From the NCBI RefSeq assembly GCF_000721075.1, contig NZ_JOEQ01000018.1, forward strand, positions 62,001-126,000: 64,000 bases of DNA, in the 5' to 3' direction. A program made the translations under genes and the position numbers. Shown here piece by piece: positions 9,201-17,228 of this stretch. Positions within the stretch are counted from its first letter, which is position 1, and every line of letters starts with the position of its first letter. Under the pieces are notes generated by a model. The model saw only the letters and a program-made list of their open reading frames with translations. It was not told the origin of the DNA and made no database searches. Origin of the DNA: Streptosporangium amethystogenes (GTDB lineage: Bacteria > Actinomycetota > Actinomycetes > Streptosporangiales > Streptosporangiaceae).

Positions 9201-9908
9201 TCACAAGTCCACCGCCTCGGGCCACTCCTCGGCCATCGTGGGCCCCCCAGTCATCCGATCCGTCTTACGTTGCTCGTGGAACGCAAGGATCTGTAGTTCA
9301 ATCGACAGGTCGACTTTACGGATATCGACGCCTTCTGGAACAGAAAGTACAACGGGGGCAAAGTTCAGGATGCTGGTGACCCCCGCGGCAACGACGCGGT
9401 CGGCCACCTGCTGGGCCGCCACTGCCGGTGTCGCAAGCACCACGATCGACACTCCCCGCCGTCGTATCACGGCTTCCAGCTCGTCGATGTGCTCCACATT
9501 CAATCCCGCGATGTGGTCGCCCACCACTTCAGGGTCCGCGTCGAGCAGCGCCGCGACCCTGAATCCTCGGGAGACGAACCCGCCGTAGTTGGCGAGCGCA
9601 CGACCGAGGTTACCCACTCCGACGATGGCAACGGCCCAGTCCTGGGTGAGGCCCAGCTCACGGGAGATCTGGTAGATCAGATATTCGACGTCGTAGCCGA
9701 CCCCCCGGGTGCCGTACGACCCGAGGTGGGAGAGGTCCTTGCGAAGCTTGGCGGAGTTGACACCGGCCGCGACGGCCAGGTCCTCCGAGCTCACGGTCGC
9801 CAGGCCACGCTCGGCCATGCCGTTCAGCGCTCGCAGATAGAGCGGCAGCCGGGCGACGGTCGCCTCGGGTATGCCGCGTTCGCGGGCTTGGGACAGACGG
9901 CGGATCAC
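9201..9908 (-). CDS. rex: Redox-sensing transcriptional repressor Rex
   Basis: NADH/NAD+-sensing repressor, about 235 residues. The N-terminal winged helix contains RGIPEATVARLPLYLRAL and VNSAKLRKDLSHLGSYGTRG; the C-terminal Rossmann domain has VAIVGVGNLGRALANYGGF and ends with the swapped helix SIELQILAFHEQRK. A GTG at 9908 is chosen because the conserved domain begins just after it and GGAG lies 9 nt upstream. The frame stays open further 5', but those residues lack Rex similarity. A Rex operator sits about 90 nt upstream, so the gene is very likely autoregulated. Confidence 0.92.
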   Translation of the reverse strand: MIRRLSQARERGIPEATVARLPLYLRALNGMAERGLATVSSEDLAVAAGVNSAKLRKDLSHLGSYGTRGVGYDVEYLIYQISRELGLTQDWAVAIVGVGNLGRALANYGGFVSRGFRVAALLDADPEVVGDHIAGLNVEHIDELEAVIRRRGVSIVVLATPAVAAQQVADRVVAAGVTSILNFAPVVLSVPEGVDIRKVDLSIELQILAFHEQRKTDRMTGGPTMAEEWPEAVDL

Positions 9909-9982
9909 GTGCCGGAGCTCCAGGGGGACAGGCGACCGGCGCGGCCCGGACGCGACGGATGACGAGGTGAGGCCACTGTCAT
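9905..9982 (-). CDS. Possible 25-codon leader peptide upstream of rex
   Basis: An ATG at 9982, 10 nt after AAGGA, opens a 25-codon frame (MTVASPRHPSRPGRAGRL and on) whose TGA overlaps the proposed rex GTG in a GTGA junction. This is the same coupling geometry used by hemA/hemC and hemC/hemD. The peptide has no recognised domain. It lies between the Rex operator and rex, so it would be on the rex transcript. It could be a coupling leader or a chance frame. Confidence 0.3.
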   Translation of the reverse strand: MTVASPRHPSRPGRAGRLSPWSSGT

Positions 9983-9996
9983 TCAGGTTAGTCCTT

Positions 9997-10014
9997 TTGT
10001 GAACCGGTGCACAA
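9997..10014. promoter_or_regulatory. Rex operator (ROP site)
   Basis: TTGTGAACCGGTGCACAA matches the published Rex consensus TTGTGAA-N4-TTCACAA at all but one base of the arms. It lies between rex (minus strand) and the glutaredoxin gene (plus strand), so NADH-responsive Rex should repress the rex-hem transcript and might also touch the divergent promoter. A further TTCACAA half-site occurs at about 10023-10029. Confidence 0.88.
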
Positions 10015-10193
10015 AGTGAGTGTTCACAATCTTGGCCATCCCCTCCGCCGGTTCGTGGTCCGACCCCCTCATCAGGGCCCTGACCTGTGCCTTCGGCAGG
10101 TTCCCCGGCGACCGTCACCGGCCTGCCCGCCGCCCGCCACGCAGGTCGACGGGCAGTCCGGCGTGGCGCCCCGACTCGGCTACCGTGGCGGTC

Positions 10194-10442
10194 ATGTCAC
10201 CCCGAGACCATCGCATCACCCTGCTCGGCAAGCCCGGTTGCCACCTGTGCGACGACGCGCGGGCGGTGATCGAACGGGTCGCCGCCGAACTCGGCGTCCC
10301 ATGGGAGGAACGCGACATCACAGCCTCGGCGGAGGATCAGGAACGGTACGGGGAGATGATCCCGGTCACCTTCGTCGACGACGTGCAGCACGACTTCTGG
10401 CGCGTCGACGAGAACCGTCTCCGCGCCGCCCTCGGCGCCTGA
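10194..10442 (+). CDS. Glutaredoxin-family thiol-disulfide protein
   Basis: An 82-residue thioredoxin-fold protein with a redox-active CxxC in LLGKPGCHLCDDAR near residues 16-19 and the cis-Pro segment MIPVTFVDD. The length and motif fit the glutaredoxin-like DUF836 group. The start is the first ATG before the conserved strand. It is divergent from rex, with the Rex operator between them, which suggests a redox role; the partner is not known. GC-rich DNA from 10015 to 10193 separates it from the operator. Confidence 0.85.
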   Translation: MSPRDHRITLLGKPGCHLCDDARAVIERVAAELGVPWEERDITASAEDQERYGEMIPVTFVDDVQHDFWRVDENRLRAALGA

Positions 10443-10492
10443 GACGTCTCCCCCGATCCGGCGCGCGGACGACCACCGCCCGCGCGCCGCGT

Positions 10493-12334
10493 TCACGGCC
10501 TGAAGGCCGTCGGGAGCGGCATCACCTTCGCGGCGTTCATGGTGAGCTCGATGACGTTGGTGGCGAGCACCATCGGCTGGCGTTCGGTGACGAAACGCTC
10601 CGTGTGCGGCTGGCGTTGATGGTCGCTGTAGGCGACCTCGTCACGGTAGATCTCGTAGACGATGCGCTGGAGCGGCGCCGACTTCACCGAGTGACAGGCG
10701 TAGATGAGCGTGTCCGGCTCGGATCGGCGTACCGCCTCGACGGTCTCCTCGGCGAGCCGGTCGAACCTCTCACCGGTGCCGTCGAGGAGGGTGAAGACGG
10801 TCAGCATGCCGAAGATGCTCGGCGAGGGACGGCCCGAGCCGCCCGGCGGGTCACCCGCCCCACCCGGGCCCCCCGGGCTGTCCGGGTACCTGGCACCGCT
10901 TGAGGGGGCGGCGCCGAACGCCTGGTCATAGCCGTGAAAACCGCCTCGCCCCTGGTCCATGCCCGGGGAGGGCGCGCCGCCGAACGCCTGGTCGGCGGGC
11001 ATGGGCTGGAGACTGCCCGGCCTGCCGAACTCACCGGTGGCGGGCCCGGCGGTCCTGCCGAACTCACCGGTGCCCGGACCGGACTGCCTGCCGGGGCCGA
11101 CAGCCCCGTGCCTGCCGAACTCGTGGGCCGGGATGTCGTACTCGCCGGTCGCCGGCCCCCCGGGCGGCATGCCGAACTGACCGGTGACCGACGGCTGTGC
11201 CCCGGGGGCGCCACCCCGTCCGCCAAGGTCGCCGCCGAACGGCTGGTCGGGGGAGGGCATGCCGAACTGACCCGTGACCGGCGGCTGTGCCCCGGGGGCG
11301 CCACCCCGTCCGCCAAGGTCACCGCCGAACGGCTGGTCGGGGGAGGGCATGCCGTACTCACCCGCCATGAACATCCCGGTGGCGGGTCCGCCGAACCTGT
11401 CGTCGCCCGGCGGAGGCTGCTGAGGCTGCTGCCCCATGCGCGCCGCGTAGTCGACGTCCCGGTCGCCCGCGCGGTACTCGGCGACGAGGTCGCCGAGTCC
11501 GGAGCGGCGGGGAGGCTCCTCGGCCAGGGCTCGGCCGCCAGGGGCCTCCTGGGACATCCTGCGTCCGGCGACCTGCACGTCGCGGGGCTGGTACTCGGGG
11601 GGCCGGAGTGTCGGGGGGCGGTTCTCCCAGTCGTCGTCCGCGGCCTCCTCCTCGTCGTCCTCGTAGGGCGCGAGCGGGCGGAGCATGGCGTACCAGACGG
11701 CGGCGGCGGTGACGAAGAGCAGCAGCGCGGTGAACATTCCGGGCACCGCGAAGCTGACGGCTCCCACCAGGGCGAGACCGGTGGGGCCGAGCACCAGGAG
11801 CGCGTGCATGTTGTCGGCGTCGTAGTCGTCGCCGCCGCGCCAGCGCATGACCGCGAGCACCAGTCCGGCCAGCAGCACGATCGCGGCGATCACGTGGACG
11901 ACAAGCAGCAGGTATTTCGACGGCAGGTCCCAGTGGTGACTACCCAGCGGGAGGACCTTGGCGAAGTCCTTGTCCTGCAGGACCGGGTCGACCGCCAGGA
12001 TCACCGTCGCGATGACGGTGAGTGCGATCCCCAGGAGCCATGAGGCGAACCTGGCCGCGCCCTTACGGGCCAGCAGTTGGATGGCTCCGACCGCCAGCCA
12101 CAGGGGTGCCAGCATGGATCCGGTCAGTTGATAAACGCGAAATGTTCCTGCCCCGAACCCGGTTAAGTAGCCGACGGCGATTACTCCGAGTGAGACGGAG
12201 AGAGACGCCGTCGTGATGCTCCAGGCGATCAGCCAGCCCTTGGGCTCACTGCGAAGACGGCTGATGAGAGCACCGGTGGCGATGACGGCGAGCAATGCAC
12301 CAGCGAAGGCGATGACAGCGACGAGGACTTCCAT
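10493..12334 (-). CDS. Seven-TM membrane protein with repeat linker fused to a C-terminal ABM domain
   Basis: A 613-residue protein in three parts. Residues 1 to about 235 are hydrophobic with roughly seven membrane segments (first MEVLVAVIAFAGALLAVIAT). Residues about 240-500 are an acidic then Gly/Pro-rich linker containing two near-identical 30-residue repeats and several looser TGEFG/TGQFG repeats. Residues about 510-613 resemble an antibiotic-biosynthesis monooxygenase (ABM, ferredoxin-like) domain (LIYACHSVKSAPLQRIVYEIYRDEVAY). GGAGA lies 7 nt before the ATG at 12334. It is convergent with the glutaredoxin gene and divergent from bldN. The ABM part may bind a small molecule or haem, and its closeness to the hem genes is suggestive only. 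Confidence 0.75.
   Translation of the reverse strand: MEVLVAVIAFAGALLAVIATGALISRLRSEPKGWLIAWSITTASLSVSLGVIAVGYLTGFGAGTFRVYQLTGSMLAPLWLAVGAIQLLARKGAARFASWLLGIALTVIATVILAVDPVLQDKDFAKVLPLGSHHWDLPSKYLLLVVHVIAAIVLLAGLVLAVMRWRGGDDYDADNMHALLVLGPTGLALVGAVSFAVPGMFTALLLFVTAAAVWYAMLRPLAPYEDDEEEAADDDWENRPPTLRPPEYQPRDVQVAGRRMSQEAPGGRALAEEPPRRSGLGDLVAEYRAGDRDVDYAARMGQQPQQPPPGDDRFGGPATGMFMAGEYGMPSPDQPFGGDLGGRGGAPGAQPPVTGQFGMPSPDQPFGGDLGGRGGAPGAQPSVTGQFGMPPGGPATGEYDIPAHEFGRHGAVGPGRQSGPGTGEFGRTAGPATGEFGRPGSLQPMPADQAFGGAPSPGMDQGRGGFHGYDQAFGAAPSSGARYPDSPGGPGGAGDPPGGSGRPSPSIFGMLTVFTLLDGTGERFDRLAEETVEAVRRSEPDTLIYACHSVKSAPLQRIVYEIYRDEVAYSDHQRQPHTERFVTERQPMVLATNVIELTMNAAKVMPLPTAFRP
11168..11347 (-). repeat. Two tandem 90-bp repeats in the linker of the 7-TM/ABM protein
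   Basis: Two adjacent 90-bp units (11168-11257 and 11258-11347) differ at only a few bases, for example GGTGACCGA versus CGTGACCGG and GGTCG versus GGTCA. Each encodes a 30-residue unit containing PSPDQPFGGDLGGRGG. The near-identity implies recent duplication. Confidence 0.93.
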
Positions 12335-12538
12335 GGTGTCTCCAATGCTGCCGGACATTACCCCCTAACCGGTAGCCGAACCCTTGGTCGGCTCCCGGAG
12401 TCGGCGTGAAAGAACCGACCCCACACCGTATCTGGCGATTACCCCCAGTCACGGCGCTTCGAAGTGGATTGTGGAATTACCGCTTGGTTTCCTAGAGTGA
12501 TCAGGCACGCCGTACCCCCTTCCCCTCAGGGATACCGG

Positions 12539-13183
12539 ATGCCTGAAACGTGGCCGCTCGCCGGGCACCTCCCCACAACCGTCGGGATGGCCCAGCCCGT
12601 CCGCAGCAACGACCTCACTCTGCGTGAGGATGCCTCCGAAGAACTCCGGAGGCTCGTTTTGCGTGCCAAAACCGGAGACACGGATGCTTTTGGCACGCTC
12701 TATGATCGCTACCTCACCCTGGTCTACCGCTATGTCTATTTCCGGGTCGGCTCACACCCGCTGGCCGAGGATCTCACGAGCGAGACCTTTCTCCGCGCGC
12801 TCCGCCGGATCACTGACTTCACGTGGCAAGGGCGTGATTTCGGGGCCTGGCTCGTGACCATCGCGAGGAACCTGATCACCGATCACTTCAAGTCCGGCAG
12901 GTACCGTCTTGAGGTCACAACGGCCGAGGTGATCGACACTCCGCTCGACGGCCCGCACATCCCGGAGAACGCCGTCGTCATCTCGATGATCAGTGACCGG
13001 GTGCTCAGCGCCGTCCGCGACCTGGGCCCCGAGCAGCAGGAGTGCGTGGTGCTGCGCTTCCTGCACGGCATGTCGCTGGCGGAGACCGCGCTCATCATGG
13101 GCAAGAAGAGCGGCGCGATCAAGGCGCTGCAGTTCCGCGCGATCCGCTCCCTGGCCCGCGCGCTCCCCTCGGACCTGGGCTGA
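12539..13183 (+). CDS. bldN: ECF sigma factor, BldN-like
   Basis: A 214-residue sigma-70 family ECF factor. Region 2 contains YDRYLTLVYRYVYFRVGSHP and AEDLTSETFLRALRRI, then FTWQGRDFGAWLVTIARNL. Region 4 contains QECVVLRFLHGMSLAETA. These segments are close to those I remember for Streptomyces BldN, which drives aerial hyphae and chaplin/rodlin expression. Location also fits: next to rex-hem, with an RsbN-like membrane anti-sigma gene immediately downstream. BldN of S. coelicolor has an N-terminal pro-sequence; here about 30 residues precede region 2, or 55 if the upstream in-frame ATG at 12464 is used. AGGGA precedes the chosen ATG. Confidence 0.85.
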   Translation: MPETWPLAGHLPTTVGMAQPVRSNDLTLREDASEELRRLVLRAKTGDTDAFGTLYDRYLTLVYRYVYFRVGSHPLAEDLTSETFLRALRRITDFTWQGRDFGAWLVTIARNLITDHFKSGRYRLEVTTAEVIDTPLDGPHIPENAVVISMISDRVLSAVRDLGPEQQECVVLRFLHGMSLAETALIMGKKSGAIKALQFRAIRSLARALPSDLG

Positions 13184-13378
13184 CGCCGCGCCCGCACCCC
13201 TTACCCCGCCCCGGGAGACCCCGGCGAGGGGAACCCGCGGGGAGAATCCCGCGGCCGGCCGGGCACCAGAGGATTGTTCACCATGCCGATGCCGGTGCGG
13301 CGCGTAACCTGACGTGCGGAGTCATCGTTAGGCAAGTGACACCGATGGATCATGAGCTGGGGGCGGCAGGGAGCGTTC

Positions 13379-14044
13379 ATGGGGAAGTGGCTGCCCGGAA
13401 TCTCGCGGAGATCGCAGGCTCACATCCAAAACCGTGTGTCGCGCCTCGGTAACCGTATGGCGACCACCCCCCGTCCCGAGTTCCACGCCAGGCTCCGCGA
13501 GCAGCTCACCCAGACCCCTCCCGGAGAGGACCTCTCGGAGCGGCCGCTGACCGGCCCGCGCCACTCCCGGCGCAGACCTCGTACGGAGCTGTTCACGCAA
13601 CTGCTGAGCGTCGCCCTGGTGGCCGCGATGGTCGCCTCCGGTATATGGACCTACCGGTCGATGCCCGGTGACACCTTCTACCCGCTCAAGCGCGCCGCCG
13701 AGAGGACGCTGTTCCACCTGAGCACCGACGAGGCCGAGCGGGCCGGCCGCTCCTTCGGCTACGCGGAGACCCGCGCCCGCGAGGTCGAGGAACTCCTGGG
13801 CTCCGGCGAGCGCGAGGACATGATCGGGGAGACCCTCCAGGCGATGGAGGACACCACCCGCTCCGCGGTGACCTCTCTCCGGCAGGTCCGGCGCCGTGAC
13901 GCCGCGAGCGCCAGGGAACTCAAGCGCTTCGTCCAGAAACAACGCACCCAGATCAGTGGGATGATCCCCAAGATGGACGCCGAGGATCAGATCAAGGCCC
14001 ACGTCTACCTCAACTACATCGACGGCCTGGCTCCACCCGATTAA
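13379..14044 (+). CDS. rsbN: RsbN-like transmembrane anti-sigma factor
   Basis: A 221-residue protein with one membrane span near residues 80-98 (LLSVALVAAMVASGIWTY). An N-terminal cytoplasmic part of about 75 residues would bind the sigma factor, and an extracytoplasmic DUF5667-type helical domain follows (MPGDTFYPLKRAAERTLFHL, then long charged helices). The position directly after the BldN-like gene and the topology match RsbN. GGGAG lies 6 nt before the ATG at 13379. It would hold the sigma factor at the membrane until a developmental signal arrives. Confidence 0.78.
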   Translation: MGKWLPGISRRSQAHIQNRVSRLGNRMATTPRPEFHARLREQLTQTPPGEDLSERPLTGPRHSRRRPRTELFTQLLSVALVAAMVASGIWTYRSMPGDTFYPLKRAAERTLFHLSTDEAERAGRSFGYAETRAREVEELLGSGEREDMIGETLQAMEDTTRSAVTSLRQVRRRDAASARELKRFVQKQRTQISGMIPKMDAEDQIKAHVYLNYIDGLAPPD

Positions 14045-14140
14045 CCTGTTCCGTCCGGGTCGTGCCATGGCGTATGACAGCGAGACGTCGCATTTGGCTA
14101 ACACTGATCTCCCCCCGTGTCCCGGTTAAGCTGAGGTGCT

Positions 14141-15025
14141 ATGAGGCGGCTACTACGACGACGGGGCGAAACGGCGACGGTCGGGGAGCAGGCGGCCGGA
14201 GAGGTCGCGGCCGCGGCCGCCGTGGCGATGCCGATGGCCGAACCCGACCCGGTGGCCGCCGCCTTCTTCGACGTCGACAACACCATGATGCGCGGCGCGT
14301 CCATCTACCACTTCGCCCGTGGCCTCGCCTCCCGGGGCCTGTTCACCAGCAAGGACCTGTTCAGGTTCGCGCTCGGCCAGGCGGTCTTCCGGATCCGCGG
14401 CGACGAGAACCCGGTCCACATCGCAGAGGCCAGGGAGACCGCACTGGCGTTCGTGGCGGGCAGCAAGGTCGAGGAGATCATCCGGCTCGGTGAGGAGATC
14501 TACGACGAGGTGATGGCCGACCGCATCTGGGCGGGCACCCGCGCCATCGCGCAGGCGCACCTCGACGCCGGCCAGCGAGTCTGGCTGGTCACCGCGACCC
14601 CGGTGGAACTGGCCCGCGTGATCGCCCAGCGCCTCGGCCTGACCGGTGCCCTCGGCACCGTCGCCGAGACCGAGAACGGTGTCTACACCGGCCGCCTGGT
14701 CGGCGACCTGCTCCACGGCCCGGCCAAGGCGGAGGCCGTCAGGGCTCTGGCCCGCAGGGAGGGGCTCGACCTGACCCGCTGCTCCGCCTACAGCGACTCG
14801 GCGAACGACCTGCCGCTGCTCTCCCTGGTCGGCCACGCCACCGCGATCAACCCCGACGCCGAGTTGCGCGACTTCGCCAGGGAGAACGACTGGGAGATAA
14901 AGGACTTCCGCACGGGGCGTAAGGCGACCTTGATCGGCCTGCCCATCGCGGCGGGCGCCGGGGCGCTCGCGGGGAGCATCGCCGCCGCCATCGCGCTGCG
15001 CCGCCACTACCGTTCCGGCGGCTGA
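14141..15025 (+). CDS. HAD-IB (SerB/CicA-like) phosphatase with C-terminal membrane helix
   Basis: A 294-residue haloacid dehalogenase hydrolase. Motif I is [11 protein letters not shown], where the second position is Asp as in HAD-IB proteins. Motif II is VTATP, and motif IV is [14 protein letters not shown]. The insertion and overall layout resemble CicA/SerB phosphatases. A hydrophobic segment near the C-terminus ([23 protein letters not shown]) would anchor it in the membrane. It follows the anti-sigma gene by 96 nt in the same direction, an arrangement I recall from Streptomyces. The substrate is unknown; phosphoserine or a lysophospholipid are options. Confidence 0.85.
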   Translation: MRRLLRRRGETATVGEQAAGEVAAAAAVAMPMAEPDPVAAAFFDVDNTMMRGASIYHFARGLASRGLFTSKDLFRFALGQAVFRIRGDENPVHIAEARETALAFVAGSKVEEIIRLGEEIYDEVMADRIWAGTRAIAQAHLDAGQRVWLVTATPVELARVIAQRLGLTGALGTVAETENGVYTGRLVGDLLHGPAKAEAVRALARREGLDLTRCSAYSDSANDLPLLSLVGHATAINPDAELRDFARENDWEIKDFRTGRKATLIGLPIAAGAGALAGSIAAAIALRRHYRSGG

Positions 15026-15070
15026 CCCCCCCCGCTCCGGCGCCCGCAGGACGGCCTGGTCCGGCTCCGG

Positions 15071-16096
15071 TCAGCCTGCCGTACGGGCGGCCGTGATCCG
15101 GTCCAGCAGCGCGGACAGTTCCCGGTTGACGGCCTCCGGACGTTCCAGGCCGATCATGTGGCCGGCCTCGGGGAGCACGACCAGCCTGGCGCCTGGCAGG
15201 GCCTCGGCGATGCGCCTGCTGTGCGCCGGTGGAGTGAGACGGTCACGGTCCCCGACCATGACAAGCGTCTCAACCCCGCCGAACGCGGCCAGCGCGGCCA
15301 GCTTGTCGTGGATGAGGAAGTCGCGGAAGAAACCGACCATGACCTCCGTCGGGGTGGCCGCGGCCATGTCGTTGACGAAGCGCACGTGCTCGCGTGGGGC
15401 GCGGGGCCCGAAGGCGACGTACCGGGTCACCGGCAGGTTGGTGCGAGATTTAAGGGCCACGCTGCGGTCGATGAGCGTGCCCCTGGCCAGCATGCGTTCG
15501 AACATGAGGGGCGTGACACGCGGGGCGAGCCGCCCGATCGGCCCGGGGAGTCCGAACGTGCCGCCGCTCAGCTGCCCGGACGACGTGCTCAGCAGGGCCA
15601 CTCCCGCCACCCTGGCGGCGAACGTCTCCGGATGCCGCCCGGCGAACGCCATGACCGTCATACCGCCCATGGAGTGGCCTACGAGGACCACCGGCAACCC
15701 CTCGGGCACGGTGGCCTCGATCACCGCGGCGAGGTCGTCACCGAGCTGGTCGACGGTGCAGGCGTCGAGGGCACCTGCCGAGGAGGCGCCGTGCCCGCGC
15801 TGGTCGTAGAAGATCAGGGTGGCCCTGCCGGCGAGCGCCTCGCGCTGGAAGTGCCAGCAGTGCCTGTTCATCACCCAGCCGTGCGTGAAGATCACAGCCA
15901 GCTCGGGCGCCCCGGCCTCCTCGATGTCGACCGCGAGCCGTACGCCGTCGCCGGTGGTGACGGTGACCGACCGGCCGCGGTGCCCGCCGAGCGCCGTGCC
16001 CGCGTACGCCCTGCGCCGCCGTACGGCGACTCCCAGCGCCGCCCCCACGGCCAGTCCGGCGATGGCGGCCCCTGTCGCGGTACGGCCTGCGCCCAT
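15071..16096 (-). CDS. Alpha/beta-fold hydrolase
   Basis: A 341-residue hydrolase with an N-terminal hydrophobic segment (GAAIAGLAVGAALGVAVRRRR) that probably anchors it to the membrane. The catalytic nucleophile is Ser in VGHSMGGMTV, the acid is Asp in VMVGDRDRLTPP, and the His is in PEAGHMIGLE. The oxyanion region HGWVMNRHCW and YDQRGHGAS are typical of esterases and lipases of this fold. GGGGAG precedes the ATG at 16096. Substrate unknown. Confidence 0.85.
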   Translation of the reverse strand: MGAGRTATGAAIAGLAVGAALGVAVRRRRAYAGTALGGHRGRSVTVTTGDGVRLAVDIEEAGAPELAVIFTHGWVMNRHCWHFQREALAGRATLIFYDQRGHGASSAGALDACTVDQLGDDLAAVIEATVPEGLPVVLVGHSMGGMTVMAFAGRHPETFAARVAGVALLSTSSGQLSGGTFGLPGPIGRLAPRVTPLMFERMLARGTLIDRSVALKSRTNLPVTRYVAFGPRAPREHVRFVNDMAAATPTEVMVGFFRDFLIHDKLAALAAFGGVETLVMVGDRDRLTPPAHSRRIAEALPGARLVVLPEAGHMIGLERPEAVNRELSALLDRITAARTAG

Positions 16097-16159
16097 GACC
16101 ACTCCCCTGATCCAGAAGACCGATGTTGAGCACACCATACCGACAGAAAGCACCCGTTG

Positions 16160-16176
16160 TTAGACAGTGTGACTAA
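16160..16176. promoter_or_regulatory. Imperfect palindrome upstream of the alpha/beta hydrolase
   Basis: TTAGACAGTGTGACTAA has 6 of 8 base pairs matched about its centre and lies 64 nt upstream of the hydrolase start in an otherwise AT-rich patch. The form (TTAG...CTAA) resembles TetR-family operators. No regulator gene lies next to it. Confidence 0.35.
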
Positions 16177-16256
16177 TAAAAACCGTCCCCGGTTGTCCCC
16201 CGGGCGCGCGCTCGCACGGCAGTTCTCCATGCCGGTCGGCGAGATGCCGGAGAGCC

Positions 16257-17228
16257 TCAGAAGAAGGGCGGGAACGCGTGACCGCGCTGGAGCCGGAGCT
16301 CGTCCAGCTGCTGCTGGATGGTCTCCCGGACCTGGTCCGTTAGGTTGAGGACCAGCATCGGGTCGTCGGCGTCGGCCGGGTCGAACTCGTCGGTACGGAT
16401 CGGCTCACCGAAGCTGATCATCCACTTGGACGGGAGCGGGACCAGCCCGAGGAGCCCGAACCAGGGGAAAAGCGGCGTGACCGGCAGGTAGGGAAGGCCC
16501 AATGCCCTGGCCAGGAAACGCAGGTCACCGATCTTGGGATAGATCTCCTCGGCGCCCACGATGGCGCAGGGAACGATCGGCACGCCCGCGCGGATGGCGG
16601 AGGCGACGAAGCCGCCCCGCCCGAAGCGCTGCAGCCGGTAGCGGTCGGAGAACGGCTTGCCGACCCCCTTGAACCCCTCCGGAAAGACGCCGACGAGTTC
16701 GCCCTTGCGGAGCAGCCGGTCGGCGTCCTCGCGGCAGGCGAGGGTGTGGCCGGTCTTACGGGACAGGTGGCCGAGCACCGGGAGCCGGTAGACCAGGTCG
16801 GCTCCCAGCAGGCGGAGCGCGCGGCGCGCAGGATGTTCGTCGTGCAGGGCCACCTGCAGCATGAGCCCGTCAAGCGGAAGGGTGCCCGAGTGGTTGGCCA
16901 CGACCAGGGCGCCAGAGTCGTCGGGCACGTTGTGCAGGCCGACGGTCTCGGTGCGAAACCAGTGGCGGTACAGCGGGCGGATCAGCTCCAGCAGCACCCT
17001 GTCGGTGAGCTCGGGATCGAATCCGAACTCGTCGACCTCGTACTCTCCGGTCACCCGGCGCCGCAGGAAGGCGAGCAGTTCGGCCAGCCTCTGATCGTCG
17101 CCTCCGCCCGCCGACGGCCCGGGGAAAGGCCCGTCCGGCGTCTCCTCGGAGACGGGCTCGCCAAAGGTGCGGGCGCGGGTGATGGGAATCACCTCGGCCT
17201 CCCGGCTCTCCCCTGCCGCCTCGGTCAT
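16257..17228 (-). CDS. PlsC-like 1-acylglycerol-3-phosphate acyltransferase
   Basis: A 323-residue acyltransferase. It carries the HX4D catalytic motif in ANHSGTLPLDGLML and the glycerophosphate-binding FPEGFKG motif. About 100 polar residues precede the domain. It would acylate lysophosphatidic acid or a related alcohol at the membrane. The ATG at 17228 overlaps the stop of the upstream epimerase gene (ATGA), so the two form an operon with bS22 in front. Confidence 0.87.
   Translation of the reverse strand: MTEAAGESREAEVIPITRARTFGEPVSEETPDGPFPGPSAGGGDDQRLAELLAFLRRRVTGEYEVDEFGFDPELTDRVLLELIRPLYRHWFRTETVGLHNVPDDSGALVVANHSGTLPLDGLMLQVALHDEHPARRALRLLGADLVYRLPVLGHLSRKTGHTLACREDADRLLRKGELVGVFPEGFKGVGKPFSDRYRLQRFGRGGFVASAIRAGVPIVPCAIVGAEEIYPKIGDLRFLARALGLPYLPVTPLFPWFGLLGLVPLPSKWMISFGEPIRTDEFDPADADDPMLVLNLTDQVRETIQQQLDELRLQRGHAFPPFF

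Noticed and set aside
10020..10193. N-terminal extension of the glutaredoxin
   Set aside because: The frame is open back to 10020, but it starts at the Rex operator and the extra residues have no thioredoxin-fold similarity.
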